Source: Phocoena phocoena (taxonomy: Eukaryota > Chordata > Mammalia > Artiodactyla > Phocoenidae). Taken from it: a DNA stretch of 64,000 nt. The stretch covers positions 52,779,124 through 52,843,123 of the forward strand of contig NC_089226.1 in the NCBI RefSeq assembly GCF_963924675.1. The letters are read 5' to 3'. A program made the position numbers and the translations under genes. This document shows, piece after piece, positions 1 through 10,790 of the stretch. How positions within the stretch are numbered: position 1 is the first letter of the stretch; each line of letters opens with the position of its first letter. Under the pieces are notes generated by a model that worked only from the letters and a program-made list of their open reading frames with translations, ran no database searches and was not told the DNA's origin.

Positions 1-74
1 CTCAAACTAGAGAACAGATTTAAATATAGACCCCAGGTTACCGACAAAATGACAGTAACCATCATAAAAACTAT

Positions 75-265
75 GATTTATTGAGCACCTTCTAAGGTCC
101 AGGTCCTTTACAGATGTCATCTCATTTAAGCCTCACAGCAAAGGCTTCTGCAATCATGACCTGTGAGAAGGACAACATAAGCCCATTTAAAATAAGGAAA
201 TTGAGGAGCAGCAGGGCTTAGTAACCTGCCAGTAGTCACACAGGTAGTATGTGGAGTTCTGCTCT
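75..265 (-). repeat. MIR SINE fragment
   Basis: Reads as the reverse complement of an ancient MIR: a ttgagcacct start, then catctcatttaagcctcac, then a cacacaggtagta block near the tRNA-like end. The copy is heavily diverged, as expected of a pre-placental SINE. Family recognised from memory of the consensus; edges are approximate. Confidence 0.75.
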
Positions 266-534
266 CTCACCATGGGAAACCCATTGTCATTCCATTATTT
301 TGTTCTGACTTCCTTCTGATCAAAGGATGGGAGCACCCTTTATCTGTGTGATTTATGCCTGAGTTCTTCCAGCTTAGGCTTTTCTTTTCCTCCTCTGGGA
401 CCAGATATGATGGAATCTCATTATGATGGTTGAGCCAAAAGGACATCCTCCTTCTGCATTTGGCGCTTCCTGTTTGGAATGATGTGAGGAAAGAAATTAG
501 CCAAAAATCCATTAGTATCCACAGCACTCAGGGA

Positions 535-705
535 ACATTTGTCAATGTATGGAGACTTTTTGATTGTCACAATTGTGGGTGGAGGGGCCTCCTGGCATCT
601 AGAGTGTTGATAAACATTCTACCGTGCGGAGAACAGTCTCCCACAGCAAGGAATTGTCCAACCCAAATGTCAGTAGTGTGGAGGCTGAAAAATCCTCCTC
701 TAGCC
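535..705 (+). mobile_element. MER5A-like hAT-Charlie fossil (non-autonomous DNA transposon)
   Basis: The order of blocks matches MER5A: a ggagacttttt-tgattgtcacaa block, a cctggcatctag block, then acagcaaggaattgtccaaccc and a cagtagtgtggaggctg end. The first part of the consensus is missing. These are dead, non-coding elements with no transposase. A short open frame over 430-708 lies on this repeat and is not a gene. A second copy of the same family is at 21045-21252. Confidence 0.8.
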
Positions 706-854
706 TAATGCCAGGTGCCTGGCAGGAAATAAGTAAGCAATGTTTTCCTGCTCATCCTGGTTAAAACAGCACCCCCTGGTCACTATTCCATTATGTCTCA
801 CTAACTGTATCCTATATTTTTGTTCACATGGGTGTTGTCTGTTTCCCTGACTTG

Positions 855-985
855 GATGTGAGATCCATGAGGGCTAGGGCTAGGTCTGCGTGCCCAGAGT
901 TCTGTAGAGGCCACAGCAAGTAGAGTAGAAACTGAATAAATATTTGCTGACAGTGAATGAATGAATGAATGAATGAATGAATAAC
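855..985 (+). repeat. L2 LINE 3' end with (AATG)n tail
   Basis: A degraded L2 3' end: gagatccatgagggctaggg, then actgaataaatatttgctga, followed by a tandem tetranucleotide tail of about eight gaat/aatg units at roughly 951-982. L2 3' ends normally finish in short tandem repeats of this kind rather than poly(A). Confidence 0.75.
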
Positions 986-1769
986 CATAGCATAGAGTAT
1001 TAAAACAAGTCACTTCTACTCTTGTAACTGAACACAGAGACCCCAATTCTCCCTCTTTCCTACGAAGTGTGCTTTGGACTTTGAGAACCTGCCGCGGCTC
1101 CAGACCATTAATCACCACACATTTAATCTGGAATCCTTTATTCTCTGAAATTTGCTGGGCAGTTTTATAGACCCAAATAGTTTCATTGAGCCTCAATGCC
1201 ACTCTGTGGTTTTCCTAACTAACCACTGAACAACTCCTAGGATTCCCATCCTTCATGATTCAGCGCAAAATACTTCTATCTACAGGCGCTTCTCTCCTCA
1301 TGGTCTGAAATTTTTGGAGACTTGAGGACTTGAGGGCCCTCTGAGACTCAAGTGTAAAAGTGAGATACCTGAGGGGCAAGTCATTCCAGCCACAGATAAA
1401 AGGAGGAAGATGAAGTTGTTCAGTTTTAGGCTTTTAGAAAGAAACTCTTTCTGTTGCAGCCCTTGTGTCAGGATTTTTCGGGGGGCGTGGGGGAGAGAGA
1501 TCCAGGGAAAGTGTGGGCCCAAGGTGGGTGAGAGAAGCTGGGATTTGTCTTGGAAGAAAAGCCAGGAGCCCAAAGTGAGTCAGCAAAGGATAACTTGTGA
1601 GCAGACTGCCCCACTGAGGGAGGCTGGCTCCAGGGAGACATTTTGGTCAGGAGAAATGTAGGCCTACTGATAGACTAAAAATCTGGATCTGGATGTGCAT
1701 AGGGGATTATGTGTGATGAACCAGGGCCTAAGAGACTGAAGAGGAAGGACCAGGGTCCCAGACATAAGG
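986..1769. other. Unique non-coding stretch
   Basis: I see no recognisable repeat, exon or RNA gene here. The short open frames are on opposite strands, overlap each other, and show no protein family features. Confidence 0.5.
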
Positions 1770-1835
1770 CCAAATGGATGGAAGAATGGAATGGGAAGAA
1801 TGGAAAGGAAAGGAAGATGGAAAGGGAAAGAATGG
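1770..1835 (+). repeat. Purine-rich GGAA/GAAT low-complexity tract
   Basis: Imperfect runs of ggaa, gaat and aaagg fill this stretch immediately before the L1 end that starts near 1836. Confidence 0.6.
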
Positions 1836-1950
1836 ATACATGTATATGTATAACTGAACCACTTTGCTGTACACCTGAAACTAACACAGCATTGTAAATC
1901 AACTATACCCCAATATAAAATAAGAAAGTAAAAAATAAAAAAAGAAAGGG
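1836..1950 (+). mobile_element. L1 3' UTR fragment, 5'-truncated
   Basis: Contains the L1 3' end used across artiodactyls and cetaceans: tataactgaaccactttgct, acacctgaaactaacacagc, then ttgtaaatcaactataccc and an A-rich tail of aataaaa type. Only about 115 bp remain, so this is a dead 5'-truncated insertion. Confidence 0.85.
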
Positions 1951-2074
1951 AGTTCACATATAGCGTGATGTGTCCTCTGCTAGGTTCCTTCCACTTACTC
2001 AAATATTAGAGTTGTACTCATTTTCCTGAAAAGTAGAGTGAGACTTAAGAGAGGTCAACTGGTGAGCCATAGTC

Positions 2075-2185
2075 CAGTAAAGGATGAACTCCAGGAGGGC
2101 AGGGACCAGACCAGGCCAGCTGTGTCCATGGCCGTATCCACAGTGCCTAGAATGTGGTGTTTGCACATAGTCAGGTCACAGGATG
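2075..2185 (+). repeat. L2 LINE 3' fragment
   Basis: Matches the L2 3' motif order: aactccaggagggcagggac, then tatccacagtgcctagaatg. Diverged and short. Confidence 0.65.
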
Positions 2186-2189
2186 TTCT

Positions 2190-3340
2190 TGATGGCTCAT
2201 TCCAACAAGGTCACCCCACTGGTTAGAGGTGGATAGCTGGAAGGTGGTGTTCAAATCCCTTTAGCAGAGGTGTGTGGGGGGGGTCTTCCCTGCCCAGACT
2301 GCTTTCTTAGTTAGCCAAAACCAAGTCATAAATCAGAGAGAACTTAGCAGGAGCAAACATATTTAGGCCAAAACTTGTCCAAAATAAGAGTCGTTATTTC
2401 ATTTCTCTCCAAGCCTATAAGGCCCAGTACTTGGCTTTTGCCACTTTCAAAGAGATCCAGCGATTTCACCATTTCTCTTAGCTTTAAAGAGAAGAAGCAC
2501 TGTATTAAAAAAAAAAAAAAAATTGCAATTACATTGGTTTTTATCCAACTTAATAGAAGGCTGAAAGATGAACATTATTTCAAACCACTTGTACTTTGCA
2601 GGTTGGCTTTTGTCACTTCCAAACTGCATAAAATTATTTTGGAAGCAAAGTATATTATTCCGTGACTGGTTTTTATAAGATCAAATAAGATCCCCATGGT
2701 ATCAGGTGGCCAATTATTATGAACATTTCAGTTATCAACTTGGACTTATTTTTGGTTTTTCAATATAATTTAATTTAAAATGCAATTATTGAAGAGCCCT
2801 TTTGGTTAGGACCAAAAGCAGTAAGACATGAGGGGGCAAGCGAAAGGATCCACCCCGGCTGTTTCCCTTGGAGCACTCACCCCAGGAAGACTCACTAACA
2901 AATCAAGATGGTATCCACAGAACCAGGAAGGCTGAAGCAAGCCAGACCACCTACTCAGGGGTACAGGTGAGGTTGCAGTAAGTGCAGTAGCTTAAGTGCC
3001 ACCGGTGTGTTTGTCCCAATCTGCTGTCCTAGAACCTCCCGTTTCCCACAAAACCCTTACAAGTATTTCTGGAAATTTCTAGGCTGTACCCCCGTGTGCT
3101 GTTTAGCAATTCTGATCTAGCCGGCCACGGTTATTCTTTACTTAGTATTGCTGCTGATGTCCAAAACTGCACAGGGGTACCTAGCAGAATGAGGGAACCT
3201 GACATTCTCTTTTTCTTTGGGTTCCCTCCTAGAATCAAGAGCCTGAAACAGGAATGCTTCTGTGTGCCCTCAAACCACTTACAACATTTTTTGGGAAACA
3301 GCTCTTTCATTAGTTTGCTTATGATAGTTTAGGGTAGGAG
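2190..3340. other. Unique non-coding stretch
   Basis: No element recognised. An A-run of about 18 bases lies near 2505-2522. The ORF of 96 codons across it includes the A-run (a poly-lysine artefact) and is not supported as a gene. Confidence 0.5.
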
Positions 3341-3344
3341 TTCA

Positions 3345-3560
3345 GAGTATAGTGTTGGAGTCAAACTTCCTAGGATCAAATCCTGGCTCTCCCACTCGCT
3401 AGTTGTATGACTTCTCAAATTATTCATTTCTCTGTACAATAGGGATAATAGTAATTCCAACTTCATAGTGTTTGGTGAAGATTAAATGAATGCATATGTG
3501 CACAACGCCCAGAACAGTGCAGACACATAGTAAGTAAGCACTATATTTATGTTAGCTATT
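3345..3560 (+). repeat. MIR SINE
   Basis: A nearly complete MIR in forward order: ggatcaaatcctggctctcc (B-box-like region), ctagttgtatgacttctcaa, tctgtacaatagggataata, then aagattaaatgaatgcatat and a cacatagtaagtaagca 3' end. Confidence 0.85.
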
Positions 3561-3604
3561 ATTAGCATTATTGTTAATCAATTAGTAATAATTACTCATA
3601 AATG

Positions 3605-3950
3605 ATAAAAGCTAGATTCATTGAGTGCTTACTGTACACCAGCTAGTATACTAGGCATTTTTTAAAATTAATTTTTATTAGCGCCTAGTTGATTTACAGT
3701 ACTGTGTTACTTTCCACTTTTTTTTAGATTATTTTCCCATATAGGTCATTACAGAGTATTGAGTAGAGATCACTGTGCTATACAGTAGGTTCTTATTAGT
3801 TATATTTAATCCCCTCAGTAGCCCTGAAGGCAGGAATTATTATTATTCCACGTTTATAGCTGAGGAAACTGGGCTTAGAGAGATAAATAATTGAGCAAAC
3901 AGAGTTAGCACATGAATTCCACTCCTGGCTGGCAGGCTGACACCAGAATC
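3605..3950 (-). repeat. MIR SINE split by an L1 end
   Basis: The 3' part of a reversed MIR (attgagtgcttactgtacac) is at 3605-3660, and the rest (taatcccctcagtagccctg, gctgaggaaactgggcttag, gaattccactcctggctg) is at 3806-3950. The L1 fragment at 3661-3805 interrupts it, so the L1 is the younger insertion. Confidence 0.75.
3661..3805 (-). mobile_element. L1 3' end fragment inserted in a MIR
   Basis: Reverse-complement L1 3' UTR: tttttattagcgcctagttg, gatttacagtactgtgttac, then gctatacagtaggttcttat. Its 5' end is truncated after about 145 bp. Target-site duplications are not clear. Confidence 0.8.
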
Positions 3951-4889
3951 TGTTGGTATTTCTCTGGTGGGCTAGACAGAAATGGCGTCTAGTGGCAGCT
4001 ACACTCGCGGCTTCTGCCTCCCTCCAAAGTCTTGATCCTGAGTCAGGTTCATTGCACCTGGATCCTTCTCCCTTACAGCTAAGCTCTTTCTCAGCAGGCA
4101 CCTCAGATCCGCAGAACAGCATCATAAATTTAGGGAACCTCAAGTCATTCAATGAGACTAGAAATAGGCTGAAAAAGAAAGATATGGAAGATAAGGCTGA
4201 AGAAATGAGGAACTGGGTCATAAATGTTTGTCCTTCTCAGAAGTTTGTACTTAATTCACTAAATCCCATATCCCAGCATTTCCCATGCTGGGCTCTGTGA
4301 GTGACTCCTGCCCGTGCATGAAAATGTGGGGGAAGAAAAGAAAGAAAGGACACAACAAATTCATTGATTAAAATAACAGTATGAAATTTGAGGTTAAACC
4401 AAAATATTTATTTAACTGCAGGACTTCTCAGATCTTTTAAGGCCCTGATATGTGTTCCGAAAGGAAGGCATAAAATGGAGTGCTTCCCAGACATGTTCCC
4501 CGCGGAAGCCTTCGTGCCCGCCACCCCACCCCCACCCCCTCCACTCCCAACTCCAGAGCATTTTCCAGGACAAACATTTCCAGGGACAGCTTTACAGGGC
4601 AGCTCCTGAAATGAAAGAATATCACTAAAGGGTTCTAATAGCAGATCCACACCATCAAATTTATGATGATCATTCTCCCAGAAGTGTGGAAAGGTCGAGC
4701 TTAGAAACCAGAAGACCCTCAGAAGATAATCCCAAACCCCTATGAAGAGAAACAGGGTCTAAATCAAGCCAGCAGGCGTAAGGATGGACAGAACGTGCCT
4801 CCCCCTTCCCACCCCTCCTTTAACTCTATCAATGCTAGCCCTCCTCATCATACATCTGTAACGGTCTTCCAGTTTTATTGAGCTTCCAT
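3951..4889. other. Unique non-coding stretch with one C-rich block
   Basis: No transposon or exon recognised. The C-rich block is listed separately at 4516-4548. Confidence 0.5.
4516..4548 (-). other. Predicted G-quadruplex motif
   Basis: On the + strand there are five C-runs: 4517-4519, 4524-4527, 4529-4533, 4535-4539 and 4546-4548, with loops of 4, 1, 1 and 6 bases. The minus strand therefore fits the G3+N1-7 rule for a four-stranded structure. This is sequence potential only. Confidence 0.65.
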
Positions 4890-5268
4890 ACTCTTTGGCC
4901 TCCATACCTTCACAAAATCTCCTTCCTCTACTTGGAATGGCCATTTATGACTCCCCAGAACATGCATGTGGCCACCTGTGCCTGAAGAACTTCTATGCAT
5001 CAGCTCAGGAGTCATCTCAGGAGACTCTTCCTCCAGGAAGCCTTCCCTGACCTTCCCAAGCCTAAACTTGTTATGCGTCCTTAACACACTTCTTTCATCA
5101 CATCACTCAGCCCAGGGTTCCCAATGGTCCCAGTCATTGTCTTTTCTTCCACTCTAGACTTTAAGATCCTGCCAGGCTGGCATCAGGTCTCATTCACCCT
5201 TGTGTTTCCATCACTGAGCTGAGAGGCATACAAAAGAGGTGCAATAAACTTTATTATATGAATGAAGG
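4890..5268 (+). repeat. L2 LINE 3' region
   Basis: Follows the L2 3' region in order: ccttcctctacttggaatgg, ccaggaagccttccctgacc, a cacttctttcatcacat block, ctttaagatcctgccaggct, then aggtgcaataaactttatta. L2 is an ancient LINE, and the short open frames here are relics without coding value. Confidence 0.85.
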
Positions 5269-5269
5269 A

Positions 5270-5412
5270 CTTGTTCAGTCTTCACAACAAACCTGGGAGG
5301 TAGATTTTATTTCTCTCACTTTATACATAAAAAAAGAGTCCCTGGTAAACTCAGAAACTAGACTAAGCTCGTGCAGTTAGTGAACACACTTGGTAGAGCT
5401 AAGACCGTTCCA
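5270..5412 (-). repeat. MIR SINE fragment
   Basis: Reversed MIR: cagtcttcacaacaaacctg, then gaggtagattttatttctc and gcagttagtgaacacacttg. It abuts the L2 end, a common arrangement of two unrelated old repeats. Confidence 0.7.
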
Positions 5413-6165
5413 AAAAGCTTTAAATGTATCTTGGAGCTAAAGAGAAAGAGTAATGACTTCTAGGGTGGTATTAAATACATGTCTGGAAGGCTCCCACTGC
5501 AGCGATGCTATCTCCCCTCCATGACCGAGTTATCCCATAAGTTTCCTGAGCTCTGAACACTCAGAGAACACTGATGACCATTATGAGGTCAAAGAGATCA
5601 TAGACAGTAAAATAGTAATGTTATTGAAAAAGGTATCAAGTAACTTCAGAAGGGGCTTGCAATAATTTAAAATGTAAGTCTATTTTCAAATTCAACCATC
5701 ACAAAGTATTAGTTATGAATCTGCTTGTCTTCTTACCTCCAGGGAATAGTCCAGCTAAAAGAAAATTGTCGTGGAGAACTGGGTTTCCCACAGTCGACAG
5801 TGCAGTCGTGTTTCCCTCCCTGAGACAGCAGGAAACAGGAGGAGCCAGGCCCTCAGCCTTAGAGAGAAATGCAGGCCTCTTCTAGGGAAGCAAAATGGCA
5901 AGAATCTACAATAAATGGGATAGATGTTCATCCGTAAAACACAAGGTTAAGAGCCAAGATCTAGGCAGAGACTGAATTGAAACAGGAGCAAGAAGCCTCC
6001 TGAGCATTCACAGGGAAGGCTGGAAGAGTTCCCCCAGCTCAACACCTTTGTGAAATGGTGCATGCATTTGGCAGGATTGTGACATATGAGACATTTGGGG
6101 TACTTAAAGTACTTAAAGGTATAAGCTGGAGTATGCATCACAGACAGAGCATTGAATTTAAAACT
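5413..6165. other. Unique non-coding stretch
   Basis: No element, exon or RNA gene seen. Confidence 0.5.
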
Positions 6166-6167
6166 TT

Positions 6168-6310
6168 CAGTTGTTATTTTGTTTAATCTTCACAGCATCC
6201 CTATGACAGGTGCAGTATTATTTCCATTTTACAAATCAGGGAACTGAGTCTCAGAGAAGTTACCCAGCTTGTACACAGTGAAGCAAGAATTTGGTCCCAT
6301 CTGTGTCCTA
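6168..6310 (-). repeat. MIR SINE fragment
   Basis: Reversed MIR core: gtttaatcttcacagcatcc, ttccattttacaaatcaggg, aactgagtctcagagaagtt. Confidence 0.85.
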
Positions 6311-6660
6311 TCCACATCCTCATAGCCTTAAAATGAATAAATAAACCAATACGACACGCAATATTACAGATACTACCTATCTGGTCTCTGTCTCTGTCCC
6401 TTCCTCTCCTTCCCCAAGGAAAACTTTTTTTTCAGGTATGCCAAAGATAACTTCTCACTTTCAGAACTAGAAAAGAAAAAGATTGAACTTAAGTGAATGA
6501 AGCTTGTTAATTGCAAGACTATTAAATACAAGCTTTCTGAAATGAACTATTGATGTTATGTTAATATATTGTTTCTCATAATGGCTTGATGATGGCACTA
6601 ATTCACCTTGCCTTCCTGGTGAATAGTTAGTTTATCAATCAACGAAAGGGTCTTCATGTC

Positions 6661-6704
6661 TTTTTTTTTTTTTTTTTCTCTCCAAACAACGTTATTTATT
6701 TTTA
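6661..6704 (-). other. L1 tail with 27-nt extension
   Basis: The poly(T) run at 6661-6677 is the reverse of the L1 poly(A). Between it and the standard L1 end (aacatccttattggagtata) lie about 27 extra bases at 6678-6704, starting ctctccaaacaacg. Other L1 ends in this window (33462, 63846) go almost directly from T-run to acatctttattgg. The extension may be a short 3' transduction or a decayed A-rich tail. Confidence 0.6.
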
Positions 6705-7069
6705 ACATCCTTATTGGAGTATAATTGCTTTACAGTGGTGTGTCACTTTCTGCTGTATAACAAAGTGAATCAGCTATATGTATATATATATCACCATATA
6801 TCCTCCCTCTTGCACCTCCCTCCCACCCTCCCTATCCCACCCCTCTAGGTGGTCACAAAGCACCGAGCTGATCTCCCTGTGCTATGAAGCTGCTTCCCAC
6901 TAGCTATCTATTTTACATTTGGTAGTGTATATATGTAAATGCTACTCTCTCACTTCTTCCTAGCTTACCCTTCCCCCCTCCCCGTGTCCTCAACTCCATT
7001 CTCTACGTCTGCATCTTTATTCCTGTCCTGCCCCTAGTTCATCAGAACCTTTTCTTTCTTTTCTTTTCT

Positions 7070-10000
7070 TTTTTAGATTCCGTATATATGTGTTAGCATA
7101 CGGTCTTTGTTTTTCTCATTCTGACTTACTTCACTCTATGACAGAATCTAGGTCCATCCACCTCACTACATTTATTTTTATGGCTGAGTAATACTCTATT
7201 CTATATATATATTATATATATATATATATATGTTATATATATATATATAATATATATATATAATATATATATGCCACATCTTCATTACCCATTCCTCTGC
7301 TGATGGACACTTAGGTTGCTTCCATGTCCTGGCTAATGTAAATAGAGCTGCAATGAACATTGTGGTACATGACTCTTTTTGAATTATTGTTTTCTCAGGG
7401 TATATGCCCAGTAGTGGGATTGCTGGGTCATATGGTAGTTCTGTTCTTACTTTTTAAGGGGCCTCCATACTGTGCTCCATAGTAGCTGTATGAATTTACA
7501 TTCCCACCAACAGTGCAAGAGGGTTCCCTTTTCTCCACACCCTCTCCAGCATTTATTGTTTGTAGATTTTTTGATGATGGCAATTCTGACTGGTGTGAGA
7601 TGATACCTCATTGTAGTTTTGATTTGCATTTCTCTAATGATTAGTGATGTTGAGCACCCTTCCATCTGTTTGTTGGCAATCTGTATATCTTATTTGGAGA
7701 AATGTCCATTTAGGTCATCCACCCATTTTTGGATTAGGTTGTTTGTTCTTCTGATATTGGGCTACATGAGCTGCTTATATATTTTAGAGATTAATCCTTT
7801 GTCAGTTGCTTTGTTTGCAAATATTTTCTCCCATTCTGAGGGTTGTCTTTTCGTCTTGTTTAAGGTTTCCTTTGCTGTGCAAAAGCTTTTAAGTTTCATT
7901 AGGTCCTATTTGTTTATTTATGTTTTTATTTCCATTTCTCTAGGAGGTGGGTCAAAAAAGACCTTGCTGTGATTTATGTCAAAGAGTGTTCTGCCTGTGT
8001 TTTCCTCAAAGAGTTTTATAGTGTCTGGCCTTACATTTAAGTCTTTAATCCACTTTGAGTTTATTTTTGTGTATGGTGTTAGGAAGTATTCTAATTTCAT
8101 TCTTTTACATGTAGCTGTCCAGTTTTCCCAACAGCACTTATTGAAGAGGCTGTGTTTTCTCCATTGTATATTCTTGCCTCCTTTATCAAAGATAAGCTGA
8201 CCATATGTGTGTGGGTTTATCTCTGGGCTTTCTATCCTGTTCCATTGATCTATATTTCTGTTTTTGTGCCAGTACCATACTATCTTGATTACTGTAGCTT
8301 TGTAGTATAGTCTGAAGTCAGGGAGCCTGATTCCTCCAGCTCCATTTTTCTTTCTCAAGATTGCTTTGGCTATTCAGGGTCTTTTGTGTTTCCATACAAA
8401 TTGTGAAAGTTTTTGTTCTAGTTCTGTGAAAAATGCCAGTGATAGTTTGATAGGGATTGCATTGAATCTGTAGATTGCTTTGGGTAGTAGAGTCATTTTC
8501 ACAATGTTGATTCTTCCAATCCAAGAATATGGTATATCTCTCCATCTATTTGTATCATCTTTAATTTCTTTCATCAGTGTCTTATAATTTTCTGCATACA
8601 GGTCTTTTGTCTCCTTAGGTAGGTTTATTCCTAGGTATTTAATGCTTTTTGTTGCAATGGTAAATGAGAGTGTTTCCTTAATTTCTCTTTCACATTTTTC
8701 ATTGTTAGTGTATAGGAATGCAAGAGATTCTGTCCATCAATTTTGTATACTGCTACAAAACAGGATACAAAACAGTGTCAGTTTTACTTCTTCTTTTCCA
8801 TTTTGGATTTTATTTATTTGTTTTACTTCTTTGATTGCCATGACTAAAACTTCCAAAACTATGTTGAATAATAGTGGTGAGAGTGGGCAACCTTGTCTTG
8901 TTCCTGACCTTGGAGGAAATGGTTTCAGTTTTTCACATTGAGAATGATGTTCCTGTGGGTTTGTCATATATGGCCTTTATTATGTTGAGGTAAGTTTGTT
9001 CTATGCCTACTTTCTGGAGAGTTTTTATCATAGCTGGGTGTTGAATATTGTCAAAAGCTTTTTTTGCATCTACTGAGATTATCATATGGTTTTATCCTTT
9101 GATTTGTTAATATGGAGTATCACATTGATTTGCATATATTGAAGAATCCTTGCATTCCTGGGATAAACCCCACCTGATCCTGGTGTATGATCCTTTTAAT
9201 GTGCTGTTGGATTCTGTTTGCTAGCATTTTGTTGAGGATTTTTGCATCTATGTTCATCAGTGATATTGGCCTGTAGTTTTCTTTTTTTGTGATATCTTTG
9301 TCTGGTTTTGGCATCAGGGTGATGGTGGTCTTGTAGTATGAGTTTGGGAGTGTTCCTCCCTCTGCTATATTTTGGAAGAGTTTGAGAAGGATAGGTGTTA
9401 GCTCTTCTCTAAATGTTTGATAGAATTCACGTGTGAAGAGGTCTGGTCCTGGACTTCTGTTTGTTGGAAGATTTTTAATCACAGTTTCAATTTCAGTGCT
9501 CATGATTGGTCTGTTCATTTTTTCTATTTCTTCCTGGTTCAGTCTCAGAAGGTTGTACTTTTCTAAGAATTTGTCCATTTTTTCCAGGTTGTCCATTTTA
9601 TTGGCATATAGTTGCTTATAGTAATCTCTCATGATCTTTTGTATTTCTGCAGTGTCAGTTGTTACTTCTCCTTTTTCATTTCTAATTTTGTTGATTTGAG
9701 TCTTCTCCCTTTTTTTCTTGATAAGTCTGACTAATGGTTTATCAATTTTGTTTATTTTCTTAACGAACCAGCTTTTAGTTCTATTGACCTTATCTATTGT
9801 TTCCTTCATTTCTTTTTCATTTATTTCTGATCTGATCTTTATGATTTCTTTCCTTCTGCTAGCTTTGGAGTTTTTTTGTTCTTCTTTCTCTAATTGCTTT
9901 AGGTGTAAGGTTAGGTTGTTTATTTGAGATTTTTCTTGTTTCCTGAGGTAGGACTGTATTGCTATAAACTTCCCTCTTTTAACTGCTTTTGCTGTATCCC

Positions 10001-10790
10001 ATAGGCTTTGGGTCATTGTGTTTTCATTGTCATTTGTTTCTAGGTATTTTTTGATTTGCTTTTTGATTTCTTCAGTGATACTTTGGTTATTTAGTAACGT
10101 GTTGTTTAGCCTCCACGTGTTTGTATTTTTTACATTTTGTTTCCCTGTAATTGATATCTAGTCTCATAGGGTTGTGGTCATAAAAGACACTTGATACGAT
10201 CACGATTTTCTTATATTTACCGAGGCTTGATTTTTGACCCAAGATGTGATCTCTCCTGGAGAATGTTCCATGAGCACTTGAGAAGAAAGTGTATTCTGTT
10301 GTTTTTGGATGGAGTGTCCTATAAATATCAATTAAGGCCTTCATGTCTAATATGTCATTGAAAGCTTGTGTTTCCTTATTTATTTTCATTTTGGATGATC
10401 TGTCCATTGGTGAAAGTGCGGTGTTAAAGTCCCCTACTATGATTGTGTTACTATCGATTTCCCCTTTATGGCTGTCAGTATTTGCCTTATGTATTGAGGT
10501 GCTCCTATGTTGGGTGCATAAATATTTGCAATTGTTGTATCTTCTTCTTGGATTGATCCCTTGATCATTGGGTAGTGTCCTTCTTTGTCTCTTGTAATAG
10601 TCTTTGTTTTAAAGTCTCTTTTTTTCTGATAGGAGAATTGCTACTCCAGGTTTCTTTTGATTTCCATTTGCATGGAATATCTTTTTCCATCCCCTCACTT
10701 TTACTCTGTATGTGTCCCTAGGTCTGAAGTGGCTCTCATGTAGACAGCATGTATACAGGTCTTGTCTTTGTATCCATTCAGCCAGTCTTA
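7070..10790 (-). pseudogene. L1 ORF2 pseudogene (endonuclease / reverse transcriptase)
   Basis: The relic of the L1 protein that nicks target DNA and reverse-transcribes L1 RNA. In order from the right: an endonuclease N-terminus lacking its first residues (a WIQRQD and HESHFRPRDTYR region near 10650-10780); the rest of the endonuclease at about 10087-10407; a linker and early RT at 9120-10016, including [13 protein letters not shown] and [13 protein letters not shown]; the first catalytic aspartate in a VDAKKAFD block near 9050-9090; and [20 protein letters not shown] at about 8840-8905. The FADD motif that should follow is deleted near 8756-8768. Post-RT sequence follows at 7918-8574. A Cys motif [18 protein letters not shown] lies at about 7498-7551. 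The reading frame shifts repeatedly, so no functional protein is possible. Human ORF2p is about 1275 residues; this copy is shorter because of the deletions. Confidence 0.93.
7202..7272. repeat. (TA)n microsatellite inside L1
   Basis: Almost uninterrupted ta dinucleotides of about 70 bp. It sits in the C-terminal part of ORF2, at the place where L1 copies normally carry a short tgtatatata stretch, so it grew from an existing seed. Confidence 0.95.

Noticed and set aside
3953..4300. Open frames of 115 and 141 codons on opposite strands
   Set aside because: They overlap each other; the minus frame runs through a MIR relic and neither has a motif.
7202..7272. Possible origin or regulatory AT-rich element
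   Set aside because: A TA microsatellite growing from the usual L1 seed explains it.
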